A stretch of DNA of 64,000 nucleotides, taken from NCBI GenBank assembly GCA_029237695.1, contig CM055265.1:74782013-74846012 (forward strand). The letters run 5' to 3'. Position 1 is the stretch's first letter, and each line of letters begins with the position of its first letter. This document shows, in pieces, positions 52,758-63,122 of the stretch. A program made the position numbers and the translations under genes. The DNA comes from Conchocele bisecta (Eukaryota > Mollusca > Bivalvia > Lucinida > Thyasiridae). The notes below the pieces were generated by a model, which was not told where the DNA came from, searched no databases, and saw only the letters and a list, made by a program, of their open reading frames with translations.

Positions 52758-53021
52758 TCTATTTTGCGCACCAAGATACACTATTATATTGACATGCATG
52801 CACGTGCACTTTATCATGTAGTTAGTATACACGAAAACGAGGCTATGATATGATAATACACCTGGTCTACCTATATTTGGACTCATCGATTGACCTCCAG
52901 CAACTTATTATCATCTGTCATTTATACATGTAATGCCTGTATGTGTTTATGTATAACGTTGATATTGTATGTTTTACCCCAGAGAACCTCAACAACAAGG
53001 CTGTGACTTGTCTCGACCACA

Positions 53022-53410
53022 AAGGGAGTAGGTAAATGTCACCCGAATGACACAGAGTGGTTAACCAACAATATGTGAAGCATATCTGGATACAGTCGAA
53101 CCCCTCTAAACCGAACACAGAGGCAAGTTATTTGTTATTAATTTTTATATATTCCGTGTCCATTTATCTCCGCATATAATGTATGTTCATGATGGCAAAG
53201 CACCCACGCGTGTCTTAAAGTAGTTATATACATGTTTCACAGTGGAACCTCTCTAAACCGGACACCCTGGGATGCATATGTGGCCATATATTTATATGGA
53301 CAATATTTCGAGAGAAAAAGTAAGTAAATCATTTCAGTCATCCGAATGACACAGGATGGTTAGCCATCAATGTGAGGAACGTATCTGGAAATATTCAACA
53401 TTTAAACATG
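53022..53410 (+). repeat. Fragments of the 37-kb minisatellite unit
   Basis: CACCCGAATGACACAGAG and GTTAACCAACAATATGTGAAG at 53040, and ATCCGAATGACACAGGATGG with TTAGCCATCAATGTGAGG at 53340, match the unit of the 37070-38310 array. Between them are two ACCTCTCTAAACCG-type words. No gene. Confidence 0.6.
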
Positions 53411-53954
53411 GCGTAAATGAAATCATACACAAAACAATTGGTGTAGATCAAAAGCAAATGGTTTAAATTAGTATACTTGTAACTGTTACAATAAGAAATA
53501 TGAGTAATATACAGAACTGTAGGGATAGTCCTACCCAATTTGTCTCCGTGTGCCTTTATAGAATAATAATATGAAGGTGTCCGACACACAGGTTTTTTTG
53601 TAACACGTATAAATAAAATCTCCTGCGTTTTTGTACAAAGGTATTGCGTTTTTGACGGACGTTCCTACAAATGGATACTTATTTGGCTTTTCTTTTGTTT
53701 AATGTAGCCACGTAAGAGAAAAATATAGCCACGTAAGAGAACGGAATGAATAGCATTTACAGTTACCCATTGTTCTCTAGCCACATAAGTACCTCGCCGT
53801 GTGTGCGCAAAAACACATCTTACCTGGAGCCCTGGACAAAGAATCAAGTACCGTTTATTTTAATGATGATTCACATGCTGGAGAATTTGCCTCCATTGAT
53901 GGTTCTGCGACAAAACTAGATATATTTGACAAAATTTAATTCAGCATTGTAAGA
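53411..53954. other. No gene; partial F11 element at the end
   Basis: About 53640-53838 ends with CACATCTTACCTGGAGC, an F11-like terminus, and holds a TAGCCACGTAAGAG direct repeat. The rest is AT-rich with no gene. Confidence 0.45.
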
Positions 53955-54210
53955 GTTAACCCTTTCAACCCTAAACTGGAATGGACTGTGATATGCTAAT
54001 TTTCCGACCAATCCAATCGTCACAAAATGATTTTCAGATTAGTCCATTTATGAAAAGGGGTTGTTTTTGTTGTCTAAAAAATATATGAAAATTACTTGCA
54101 AAAAGTGTAGATCCTGATCAGATGGCTCGTTACGAGCCGGCCCATCTGGATCTGAACTGTTTGCATAAACCGCTATAGCGGACTTTCGGGTTCAAACGGT
54201 TAAGATACGC
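53955..54210. mobile_element. Element F17, copy
   Basis: The body TAATTTTCCGACCAATCC and GATTTTCAGATTAGTCC is followed by the hairpin GCAAAAAGTGTAGATCC / GGATCTGAACTGTTTGC with GGCTCGTTACGAGCC at its centre. Orientation is reversed compared with the 33587 and 44432 copies. Confidence 0.6.
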
Positions 54211-54401
54211 ATGCCCGCCAAACCTCCAGTGGCAGTGGGTGGTTTCTTTAATCTATGTCTATATACAGTTGTTACGAAGGCTCTAATGTCCCATTTCTCT
54301 ATCGGCCACAACTATTCACCACAAATTGGTGTTGCCCTCCGCACCGGCGTAAAATGTTTCACGTCGAAATAGGCGCTGGGTTCCTGTAAATTCCCAATAT
54401 A

Positions 54402-54612
54402 TAGAAGATACTGCATAAACACATTTTCGCCCAATAACCCATGCATCTACATGCAGAAAATACTGCATAAACACATTTTCGCCCAATAACCCATGCATCT
54501 ACATGCAGAAGATACTGCATAAACACATTTTCATGCCTAGTAACCCATGCAGCTACATGCAGAAGATACTGCATAAACACATTTTTGCCTAGTAACCGGC
54601 ACAATAAATTTA
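54402..54612 (+). repeat. 56-bp tandem repeat, about 4 copies
   Basis: The unit contains GAAGATACTGCATAAACACA, TTTTCGCCCAATAACCCATG and CATCTACATGCA. The last copies have GCCTAGTAACC. The open frames on the minus strand here merely read the repeat. It ends near ACGCGAAAATGTGTTTATGC, an inverted remnant of the unit. Confidence 0.85.
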
Positions 54613-54807
54613 CTACGCGAAAATGTGTTTATGCGATAGCTCCAAGTAGAGCTGAATGGGATCTCGTCAGGAAACCGGTGCATTTTTCGATGCGAGACAC
54701 CGGTTAAGGACTTACTGCAAGCTGGTTGCCGTCGAAGTGCCAGGATGAGTTACAGTGTGTTGGCCAATGCAAGTCGGCTCTCGCTGGCCTGAAACACGAG
54801 AATTACT

Positions 54808-54856
54808 GGGGCCAGTCTCACTAAACTTCGTATGGTAAGTACAACATTTTAGAACA
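54808..54856. mobile_element. MITE family F2, left end only
   Basis: GGGGCCAGTCTCACTAAACT and TCGTATGGTAAGTACAAC; the rest is lost. Confidence 0.6.
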
Positions 54857-54902
54857 ACATTTACCCTGATAGCCGATGCTGACCTTTAGTGAATGTGTTA
54901 AT

Positions 54903-55258
54903 ATAGGAATGAATGGCCTTTTTGTGGAATTTATCGGGGTATAAACTTGGAAAAGTCGCGGGAATACTGGACGAAGGCCGGAAGGCCTCGTCCAGTATTC
55001 CCGCGACTTTTCCATGTTTATATCCCCGATAAATTCAACAAAAATGCCATTCATTCCTTATAATTCCAGCATTTGAAATAAATTCATCTGGTAAATGTGT
55101 TTATTTTCCGTTTTCTTAAGAATTATTTTAACTGCGCCTCACGGTTGCGGAAAGTAGTTCGGCGTGGGAGTTTACTGGGATATAACTTTTGGACAGAGAC
55201 TTGCTACGGGCCAATCAAATGTTAGGGAATTGTGTAAATATTTTTTTGCTGGAATTAT
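54903..55258. mobile_element. Element F6, longest copy
   Basis: A long hairpin of about 75-bp arms (GAATGAATGGCC, TTTATCGGGGTATAAACTTG, AAAAGTCGCGGGAATACTGG, ACGAAGGCC) is followed by the unique block from ATAATTCCAGCA to TGCTGGAATTAT. It is the best template for the family in this window. Confidence 0.85.
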
Positions 55259-55702
55259 CATGTAATGATGCATGAGCAAAATGGTAATTATTCAGTTACG
55301 ACATAAACAAGGGCATTGTTATCAATAAGCTAATCCCCTCGCTGGCAGCCTTTATAATAATAATACAAAATTAATATAAGTCCTCAGTGACCTTGACTTT
55401 GGACGGTCGGTCAGATATGGGTGATCAAATACCAATTTGTTTTCTCTTTCCATGACTAGCCTTAATTCACAGGTTTGACTGTATAAATATATCGCAAGGA
55501 GTATCACTTTCACTTAGATTCGGATTAAATATAAATTTGTTTTTGTTTTATATGTACCTCACCCACTTTTTTTAAAATATGGAGGCTTAGCTAATGTACC
55601 GCCAAAACGTATACTGTTCAAAACAGAATACCAGGCTACTGTCTTTGGATATCGAGCTGATTGACTGACACATTGGGGTTTAGATCTGTTCAACTGCAAG
55701 GT
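55259..55702. other. No gene recognised
   Basis: AT-rich spacer; a TGACCTTGACTTTGG word near 55390 resembles minisatellite units but is isolated. Confidence 0.4.
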
Positions 55703-55953
55703 CATATGTGGCTGTGACTAGAGAAATGGGGCTTATGGGTTTTATGACTAGCGTGGATCCAGATCAGCCTGTGCATCCGCAAAGTCTTATCATCAGGATC
55801 TACACTTTATGCCACATTCAATCAATGAAACACCCGTCATGCATGTAATAATCAGTATAGATTGTTATCAGCAACAGGAGTGTGCTATTTGATCAAGATA
55901 TACAGTGGTCACAAATCCCATAAGCCCCATCTCTCCAGTTACAGCCACATATA
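55703..55953. mobile_element. MITE family F4, full copy with TIR CATATGTGGCTGTGA
   Basis: Left CATATGTGGCTGTGACTAGA, right TCTCCAGTTACAGCCACATA. The inner parts have CGTGGATCCAGATCAGCCTG and CATCAGGATCTACAC. This copy shows the join across the F2 insertion point of the 38828 copy. Confidence 0.85.
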
Positions 55954-56325
55954 CATATGGGAATGAGGATCAACTGTACATTCAGCTGTAAAATTACAAA
56001 ACAAATAATCTGAAGCACTGAAAGACAATGTCCTGATCTGGTGCCAGGCATGTTTATTACACCAAAAACTTGACCCCGGGTGCAAATCCCAGAATAATTC
56101 ACAGTGAAAATATGAATCCTTATGAATGGATTCATCAAAGATATGCATACGCTTCCATCCTCCAATATCACATGTATCAGACAACGCTAGGTCACGTGTA
56201 GGATTTCCAAGGCTCATCGTTTCTGAGCTGCGCGTGATGAATTTGGGTATCAAAAGACACTAGCCTGGCATTCAATGTGTTAGGTAACTGCGGAGTGCAA
56301 CACCAATGACTTTAACAATCACTAC
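55954..56325. other. No gene; degenerate SINE-like words
   Basis: CACTGAAAGACAATGTCCTG and CTGGTGCCAGGC near 56030 resemble the S1 body. Otherwise no feature is seen. Confidence 0.4.
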
Positions 56326-56505
56326 GTGGGAGACAAAAATTGTCGTCTGCTGTTTTTCATTTTTGCCTTAATTCTTAACAAAAAAAATGTTTTGATAGCA
56401 CATGAGAGTCGTCTCCAATGGAGACGATTATCATGTGCTGCTAAAACAGGTTTTTATCGAGAAATATTGAAAATAAAACATTTCCAGCAGACGACAAAAT
56501 TTAAT
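56326..56505. mobile_element. Foldback MITE F1, complete copy
   Basis: TTGTCGTCTGCTG and CAGCAGACGACAA are exact inverted ends. The centre is CATGAGAGTCGTCTCC / GGAGACGATTATCATG. The sides AAACAGG and TTTTATCGAG pair imperfectly. Confidence 0.85.
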
Positions 56506-56679
56506 TCAGCATAGTAAGGGTTAAATGATATTTATCAAATAGAATACACATACACGTCAACATACATAGACAGAAACTGTGAATAAGTATTAGAAAGCAA
56601 GCTTATGTGGATTCTCCTTCAATTGAAACACAAATGGCGGAATAGGACTTAACCCTTAGACCGCTACACACAACACTTG

Positions 56680-56870
56680 TCGTCTGCTGTTGCTTTGATA
56701 TCTTGCCTTATTTCTCAATAAAAACATGGTTTGACAGCACTTAAGAATCATTTCCAATGGAAATGATTCTGAAGTGCTGTCAAAGCATGTTGTAAATTAT
56801 TCTAAAGTGCTGTTAACGCATGTTTTTGATGATAAAAATGGAAAATAAAATAAACAGCAGACGACAAAAA
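56680..56870. mobile_element. Foldback MITE F1 with an extra half repeat
   Basis: TTGTCGTCTGCTG and CAGCAGACGACAA ends; the centre AAGAATCATTTCC / GGAAATGATTCTGAAGTGCTG. A second TTATTCTAAAGTGCTG follows the first arm, so one arm is partly duplicated. Confidence 0.8.
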
Positions 56871-57089
56871 AATAAGATAGCGGTGTAAGGGTTAACATGG
56901 AAAGCGCAGTGGTAAGGTAAATATTACAATTTGTTTAGCATACCATAATCCATGAATTGTCCAATCTTTTAGAGCGGCTGGAATCGCACAGGTATGGTTC
57001 TGCAAGAAAATAAATGTGAGAACAAGTTACAAGTATTCTGTCAATAATTATGAATGTGATACAGGTGATATTTAACACAATGGGAATTA

Positions 57090-57190
57090 ATTATTATTGT
57101 CTGCTGTTTTTTTTTGTTTTTTTTTTTCAATTGTTCTCAACTAACACATGGTCTGTCATCACATTATAATCATTTCGAACAGAAATAATT
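57090..57190. mobile_element. Foldback MITE F1, left half
   Basis: ATTGTCTGCTGTTTTTTTTT, TTCTCAACTAACACATGG and CATCACATTATAATCATTTC. It stops where the F15 long element starts, so it was probably interrupted by it; the matching half, with AAAGTGCTGCCAAAC and CAGCAGGCAACAAT, lies at 60030-60110. Confidence 0.7.
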
Positions 57191-57259
57191 ACCATATGGC
57201 CGCGGCCCGCATGTCGAGCCCGCCGAGGCATTTGTTGGTCTCAGAGTGTATTTATTTTA

Positions 57260-57850
57260 AGTTTGAATTAAGGGTTGCTGAGATATAAGGTATGTGAAAG
57301 CTTTAACGCAACCTTTAGCCAATTGACCTTGATCTTGGGCATGTGGGCCACACGGGTGGGCTATAGAATGAAAATAAGGATGATAATAAAGAAGTATTTG
57401 AAGTATGAAGTAAATCGGAGTAAGTGTTGTGGAGACATAAGATATGTACACACTTTAACAACACAACTTTCAAAGTCATTTGACCTTGACCTTGGGCATG
57501 TGGACCACATGGGCAGGCTATATAATGAAAACATGGATAATGAATAAGAAGTATTGGATGTTGGAAGTAAATCTGAGTAAGTGTTGTGAAGATATAAGGT
57601 ATGCAAAAACATTAACATAAATTTCAAAGTCATTTGACCTTGACCCTGGTCATATGGACCACATGGGCAGGCGTATGGAATGCATATATGGATGATGAAA
57701 AGGAAGTATTGGAAGTTGGAAGTAAATTGGAGTAACAATTGTGGATATATAAGGTATGTAAATAATTTAACGCAGATATTATAATAACGCAAACTTCTAA
57801 GTCATTTGGCTTTGACCTTGGGGCACAGGGGCCGCATAATGAATATATTG
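57260..57850 (+). repeat. Minisatellite array, about 155-bp unit, 4 copies
   Basis: TTGTGGAGACATAAGATATG, AACTTTCAAAGTCATTTGAC, CTTGACCTTGGGCATGTGG, CCACATGGGCAGGCTATA and ATGGATAATGA recur. The unit is the reverse complement of that at 26905-27385. Two more units lie at 59690-59950, on the other side of the G-rich minisatellite. Confidence 0.8.
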
Positions 57851-58249
57851 TAATGACCCTTCGTTGCGTCTGCCTTCAAGAATACGGGGTAAATCATAGT
57901 TTCCTGTTCACGCAGGGGGTTGGTAGCGGGCCCTCGTGAACCGGGATATGAAAATGGGAATAACTAGCTACTTGGCAATGAAAGAACGACAGTAGCGAAT
58001 TCAGTATTAATACCTGATATTTTGCTAAGACATAAAACACAATATTATACTGCTGCAACACCTACAACTGTATGAGGGTGACAATTCATGGTAACAATAA
58101 TGGTACCGGGATGATACACAGGACTATATAAATCAACAGTTAGTATTCGTAGTACATGTATGCGAGTCGAGACTAACTAACATAGGCGACTATGGGAACG
58201 ACTGGACACGAGCAACTCTTTTCTAAAGCGTACACGCTCAGACCTAGAC
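57851..58249. other. No gene; spacer inside F15
   Basis: Non-repetitive sequence between the two minisatellites; no recognisable domain. Confidence 0.4.
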
Positions 58250-59135
58250 GGGAATCACGAAGCTTGGGTGGGGGAGTCACACAGAGGGGATCACGAAGCT
58301 TGGGTGGGAATAATGCTGGGTGGGGGGAGTCACACAGCGGGGATCACGAAGCTGGGGGTGGGAAATAATGATGGGTGGGGGAGGAGTCACGTACACAGCG
58401 GGGATCACGAAGCTGGGGTGGGAATAATGTTGGATGGTTGAGTCACACAGCGGGGATCACGAAGCTGGGGGTGGGAAATAATGATGGGTGGGGAAGTCAC
58501 AGAGCTGGGATCACGAAGCTGGGGGTGGGAACTAATGTTGGGTTGTGGAGTCACACAGCGGGGATCACGAAGCTGGGGTTGGGAAATAATGCTGGGTTGG
58601 GGAGTCACACAGCGGGGATCACGAGGCTGGGTGTGGGAAATAATGCTGGGTGGGGGAGTCACACAGCGGGGATCACGAAGCTGAGGTGGGAAATAATGCT
58701 GGGTGGGGGAGTCACACAGCGGGAATCACGAAGCTGGGGTTGGGACTAATGTTGGGTGGGGGAGTCGCACAGCGGGAATCACGAAGCTGGGGTTGGGAAA
58801 TAATACTGGGTGGGGGAGTCACACAGCGGGGATCACGAGGCTGGGTGTGGGAAATAATGCTGGGTGGGGGAGTCACACAGCGGGAATCACAAAGCTGGGG
58901 TTGGGACTAATGTTGGGTGGGGGAGTCGCACAGCGGGAATCACGAAGCTGGGGTTGGGAAATAATTAAGCTGGGTGGGGGAGTCACACAACCGGGTGTCA
59001 CGAAGCTGGGGTTGAAATCATGACACTAGCTGAATGGGGGGCACACAACAGCTAAGACGCATGACAATGGAGTGGGGTTCACCTAACAGGAGTGTGAGGG
59101 GAGTCACACAGCAGGGTTCACGAAACTTGAGTCGG
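58250..59135 (+). repeat. G-rich minisatellite, 54-58 bp unit, about 16 copies
   Basis: The unit reads GGGGGAGTCACACAGCGGGG, ATCACGAAGCTGGGGTTGGG and AAATAATGCTGGGT. It is strongly G-skewed on the plus strand. Open frames on both strands read the unit and are not genes. Unit length varies with the number of G residues. Confidence 0.9.
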
Positions 59136-59690
59136 GAATCGTATCGCAATGGGGAAAAGTGGGTGGGGTAATGGGACATTGGCATTATCATGGTTCCAGC
59201 CAATATTAATATAATCAATAATGTCATAATCACGTTCAAATCATCACATGTAACGACTAACAGACATTGGCAACATCGTTGGTGAGTAATGGTTAAGGGG
59301 GAGGGGTGATAGTTTGGCATTGGGAGTTCAGAGACGCGAGTTGCGTCTCGAGTTGCGTCTCTCGGGACAAAGTCAACAACTGACATATTTCACTCCTATT
59401 TATAACCTTCGGTCCGGACGTTGTCCGCAGATCCAGCCCTTTGATTGGCTCGTATAGACTCCGAGGACAACATTCGAACAATGAGGACCATATTTGGAAT
59501 CCGCGGACAACATGTGAAAGTTGTCCCAGATTCCGCACAGTGGATTGGTTGGAATGTGTAATCGGATTCACGGACTTTCCCATTTTAACGAAACGTGAGA
59601 TCGTGGTAAGTTCTGTGCATAAAATGACAGACGTGTTTTGTTGTCCAATATAGCGATGCTTCGCTGGCTGGGTCGCTTCAATATGGATCA
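59136..59690. other. No gene; a short GAGACGC palindrome
   Basis: GAGACGCGAGTTGCGTCTCG at about 59331 is a small palindrome repeated once. GTCCGCAGAT and GTCCGCGG-like words around 59425-59510 form a loose inverted pair (TCCGCGGACAAC). No coding region recognised. Confidence 0.4.
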
Positions 59691-60163
59691 TGCCCAATAA
59701 GCATACACATATTCAAGTAGATCCGACTTACAGTTACAGAGATAGTAGGTATCAGAAAACTTTAACGCAAATTTTGACAGAAACTTTAACGCAAACTTCT
59801 AAGTCATTTTACCTTGACCTTGTGCACAGTGGCCACACGAGTGGGACACAGCATGACTATATGGATCATGACTAATAAGCATATGAAGTTTCAAGTCAAT
59901 GTGACTTAGTACTGCAGAGATATAAGGTATTTAAAAACTTTAACGCAGATTTCGGACGGACGGACGCACGCACGGACACACGGACGTCATTCTGATCAAT
60001 ATGTCTCGCTTTCCGCAAGCGGGCTCGACAATAAAGTGCTGCCAAACAATTTTTTTTCTTGAGAATAAAAAAAACAAAATGTGAAACAACAGCAGGCAAC
60101 AATTTTAGCTCCCACATTCTAAGGGTTAATGATTGCTTTCCAGCTTTCATGAGTAAAAACGAG

Positions 60164-60457
60164 CAGCCGATTTTACCAAAATTGCTAAGATTACTTATTT
60201 AGCTAAGTATACTTTGAGGGAGTAATCATTTGTTTTACCCGAACAGCATTATTTAATATAGAACTAGCGACAGCATATATTTTATAATTAAAAGTATGCA
60301 GAATTAGTTTACTGAATTTATTACATTATCACAGCCAATGTAATAAATTCAGTAAAAATAAAAAAATAATAAACTTATCCTTAAATTGGAGATTTCTCCT
60401 TCAAAGTGTACTTAGGAAGATAAGCATACTTTGAAATTTTGGTGAAATCAGCTACAG
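60164..60457. mobile_element. Palindromic MITE family F3, diverged copy
   Basis: CAGCCGATTTTACCAAAATT and AATTTTGGTGAAATCAGCTA ends; AAGTATACTTTGAGGGAG and the hairpin centre TACATTATCACAGCCAATGT. It is more diverged than the copies at 33187 and 45132. Confidence 0.75.
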
Positions 60458-60722
60458 GTAAGCTTATTGCACATTTTATTTGCATGGCAAATCACAGCTG
60501 CAAACACGCACTGCAAATCGTGAAAACTGTTCACTGCAGCATTACGCACTATACTTATTTTCCAGAATCTCTCTCGTTTTTTGTTAGGTCAAAGAATCTG
60601 CATCTGCACATAATTGGCGGTCAACTATTTTTTTGTTAGGTCAAAGAAAATTGATTAGCAGATTCTTGTTAAGATTTTGAAATAAAATGTGATGTGTCAG
60701 GGAGTCGGGGGTCGGGGGTCGT

Positions 60723-60757
<35 letters not shown>

Positions 60758-61029
60758 ATGGGGGGGGGGGGGTATTTACATCAAACTTTGAAATTCTATA
60801 ATAACATAATGCTTTACAAGGTCAATTATGTGTGACTGGTGCATCTGGACATAATTTGCGGCCATCTTGGATTTCCAGGTCCGCACCAAAACTTCCCAAT
60901 TTATGCCGGCAGTCTGAAAAACTTTTCTGAACATTTTGGGACATTTTTGTGAAATGGGATGGCAACATAACTCCTCAAATAAGCCACTTTTGACACCTTC
61001 TTTCCTCTACTATTAGTTGGCAAATTATT
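60458..61029. repeat. (GT)n and poly-G simple repeats, otherwise no gene
   Basis: A (GT)n tract of about 30 bases, followed by a 13-base poly-G run, lies at 60717-60772. GGTCGGGG repeats precede it. TTTTTTGTTAGGTCAAAGAA occurs twice (about 60577 and 60631). No coding region. Confidence 0.8.
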
Positions 61030-61507
61030 TTAAAGATATATGCCCACTCAGTATGTTATAATATAGGGAGACAGATAGTTTTTTTTTGTATATTCTGTGG
61101 ATATGACATTGTCTGGCAAATTAAACATTCATTCACCATTACCCCACGTATTGTTTGTCATTATTATACATTTTATACCAGACGTAAATTTCCACACTGA
61201 TATCAGTGGCGTTAACCATGTTTCATTAAAATGTTAACGGACATTTTGTAATCTGTTGAAAATAGTATTTGTTCAGGGGACGCATTTAATTAGTACAAAT
61301 AATTAAAAAATAGCATGACTTTATTTGCATATGAAAATAGCATGATACCACCGCAAGTCACTATCAGTAAAATAAGTATTGCTAAATGATTATATCTGTA
61401 TAGCGGCACTCATATTTTTAGAACTGGTGGAATAGTGACACAAGTATACACTTATTTAATTCCTATAAAGAACAGTTTGTGCCTACTGAGTGGGCATGCA
61501 TCTTTAA
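61030..61507. mobile_element. 478-bp MITE with TIR TTAAAGATNTATGCCCACTC, copy 1
   Basis: TTAAAGATATATGCCCACTC at the left and GAGTGGGCATGCATCTTTAA at the right form a TIR of about 24 bp. The interior has ACATTGTCTGGCAAATTAAA, GATATCAGTGGCGTTAACCA and GATACCACCGCAAG. A second diverged copy follows at 62652. Confidence 0.8.
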
Positions 61508-61686
61508 GGATTGGTGAGGATGAGAATCCGTAAAACAAGTTTTCTCTGGTAGTCACAAACCATGTGAGTCACCACTCGGGTATGTTTGGACAACAACTTG
61601 CTCCTGGACAAAGAGTTTTGGGTCAATTTAAGAAGCACATTTCTGAAAATTGGAATATGGCATAGCAGATAATTACAGTGTAACAG

Positions 61687-62012
61687 AGCTCCAGACAAGC
61701 CTTTTGTATAAAGTGTATTAAATATGCCAACTGATTTCAAATCTAATCCATATTTTATCTTTACAAAAATTACTGAATGTATCACATTTGTTTTTCCATA
61801 AAAAATAGGGAATGAATGGGAAAAAAATGAACAAGTTGAACATTCACTTATTTGAGCCACTACAAACAGCTCAAATGAGTCGATTTCAGTTTTATTAATT
61901 AGGAGCAATTTACTCCCCAGATTCAAAATCAACGAATTTAAATTGGTGTGAGTATTATGTACTCCCACTTTTGAAAATCAATGCACATTCACTTAAAATA
62001 AATGTGTTGATT
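61687..62012. mobile_element. MITE family F11, copy 3
   Basis: GAGCTCCAGACAAGCC at the left; the centre has TTTGAGCCACTACAAACAGC and TCAAATGAG; words such as TACTCCCACTTTTGAAAATC match the 43333 copy. The right terminus is eroded. Confidence 0.65.
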
Positions 62013-62651
62013 ACATTCTAAGTGGCTTGATGCTTCATTGTTAGTGACACCCGGAGTTCAATTATTAATTATTGCATTGCTGTTTTACTATGCGCTTTGT
62101 TAGCTCGCTAAGCCACGCCCCTTGACAACAATAATTGCAACAGTAATTTGGGAACAACCATTATGACGCCAGGTGCGCTGCTAAAGCTTAAAATAATACT
62201 CCCTAAAATCATTTAATATGCTGGAACCTGTCCTACAATGCGTTGCTCTCTAAATTGCTTCCATGTCCCTAACGGTGTTGATGTAGATTGATGCCGCCTT
62301 TTCTGTTGCGCCATGTTTAGGTTAAAAGACAAGCCAGTCTTTCTTACTTTCACTATTCGTATGGATGCTGTGGGACCAACCAAGTCATGTCCCCCGATAT
62401 TGTTTACATTATTTGGTCACGGAAACTCTGTTTACATCTCGTGACCAACATGCTCAGTGTTTTCTTTTAAATGCTTCAAATATGCTGAAAACTGGTGTCA
62501 AAAACACCCCAACATGTTCCTCAAGTGAAACTGGGTTGTACTGGATCAAGATTTGCAAGCAAACTGTGTCTGTGACCTTAAAACACCCGGACTATTTTTG
62601 TTATGCCGGACTACTTTTGCATACTCAATTTCTCTAACCTTAAACCTAGAG
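62013..62651. other. No gene recognised
   Basis: AT-rich, with a plus-strand open frame of 90 codons near 62365 that shows no domain and is probably chance. Confidence 0.4.
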
Positions 62652-63122
62652 TGCTACATGCCAGGTTATAATATAGGGAGACATGTTTTTCTTTCAATCT
62701 CACATTTTTCTGGCAAAATGAACATTGATTTCCCATTACCAGACGTACTAATTGACATTATTATACTTTTTATATCAAACGCGAAATGCCAGTTTGATAT
62801 CAGGGGCGATAACCGTGTTTCCTTAAAATGATAACGGAAGCAACTATTTATTCCATTTATTTATTTGTTGATGTGCAATATCATACTGTATGATATGTCG
62901 ATAAAAATATTTATTCAGCATTTAGTTGATATAAAAAATACTGCATCATTTGCATATGGAACTAGCTTGATACCACCGCGAGTCTCTATGAGTACATTAA
63001 AGATTACTAAATAATGATATATGTGTAGCTGGCACTCGTAATTTTTAAAAGTGGTGGACTAGTTGCAATTATACACTTATTTAATTTCCATAAATAACAA
63101 TTTGTACGTACTAGATGGGACC
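62652..63122. mobile_element. 478-bp MITE, diverged copy 2
   Basis: TATAATATAGGGAGACATG, TCTGGCAAAATGAACATTGA, TTTGATATCAGGGGCGATAA and GATACCACCGCGAGTCTC follow the order of copy 1 with the same orientation. The TIRs are degraded (CTACATGCCAGG and ACTAGATGGGACC). Offset from copy 1 is about 1.6 kb. Confidence 0.75.

Larger units (their letters stand above)
52144..52922. mobile_element. TIR element B, non-autonomous relative of element A
   Basis: Left TIR AGTCCGCAGACGATAACTTG; right end CCAGCAACTTATTATCATCT with GTCA. It has tRNA-like sequences at both ends, facing inward (52278-52346 plus, 52647-52757 minus), and no coding. It lies only 11 bp from the right TIR of element A. Confidence 0.7.
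57195..60029. mobile_element. Element F15, long copy with internal minisatellites, inserted in an F1 MITE
   Basis: Left end GGCCGCGGCCCGCATGTCGA; GTCGAGCCCGC at about 57213 is the exact reverse complement of the right end GCGGGCTCGAC (60019-60029). The right end follows a GACGGACGGACGCACG tract. Inside are tandem units (57260-57850 and 59690-59950), unrelated DNA, and a G-rich minisatellite. The two halves of one F1 MITE lie on either side, which shows it is one insertion. No coding region. Confidence 0.75.

Noticed and set aside
54316..54604. Open frames with repeated CLCSIF/VFMQY words
   Set aside because: They read the 56-bp tandem repeat.
58375..59023. Gly/Trp/Ser-rich open frames and antisense Pro-rich frames
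   Set aside because: Both follow from the 54-58 bp G-rich minisatellite and change frame with unit length.
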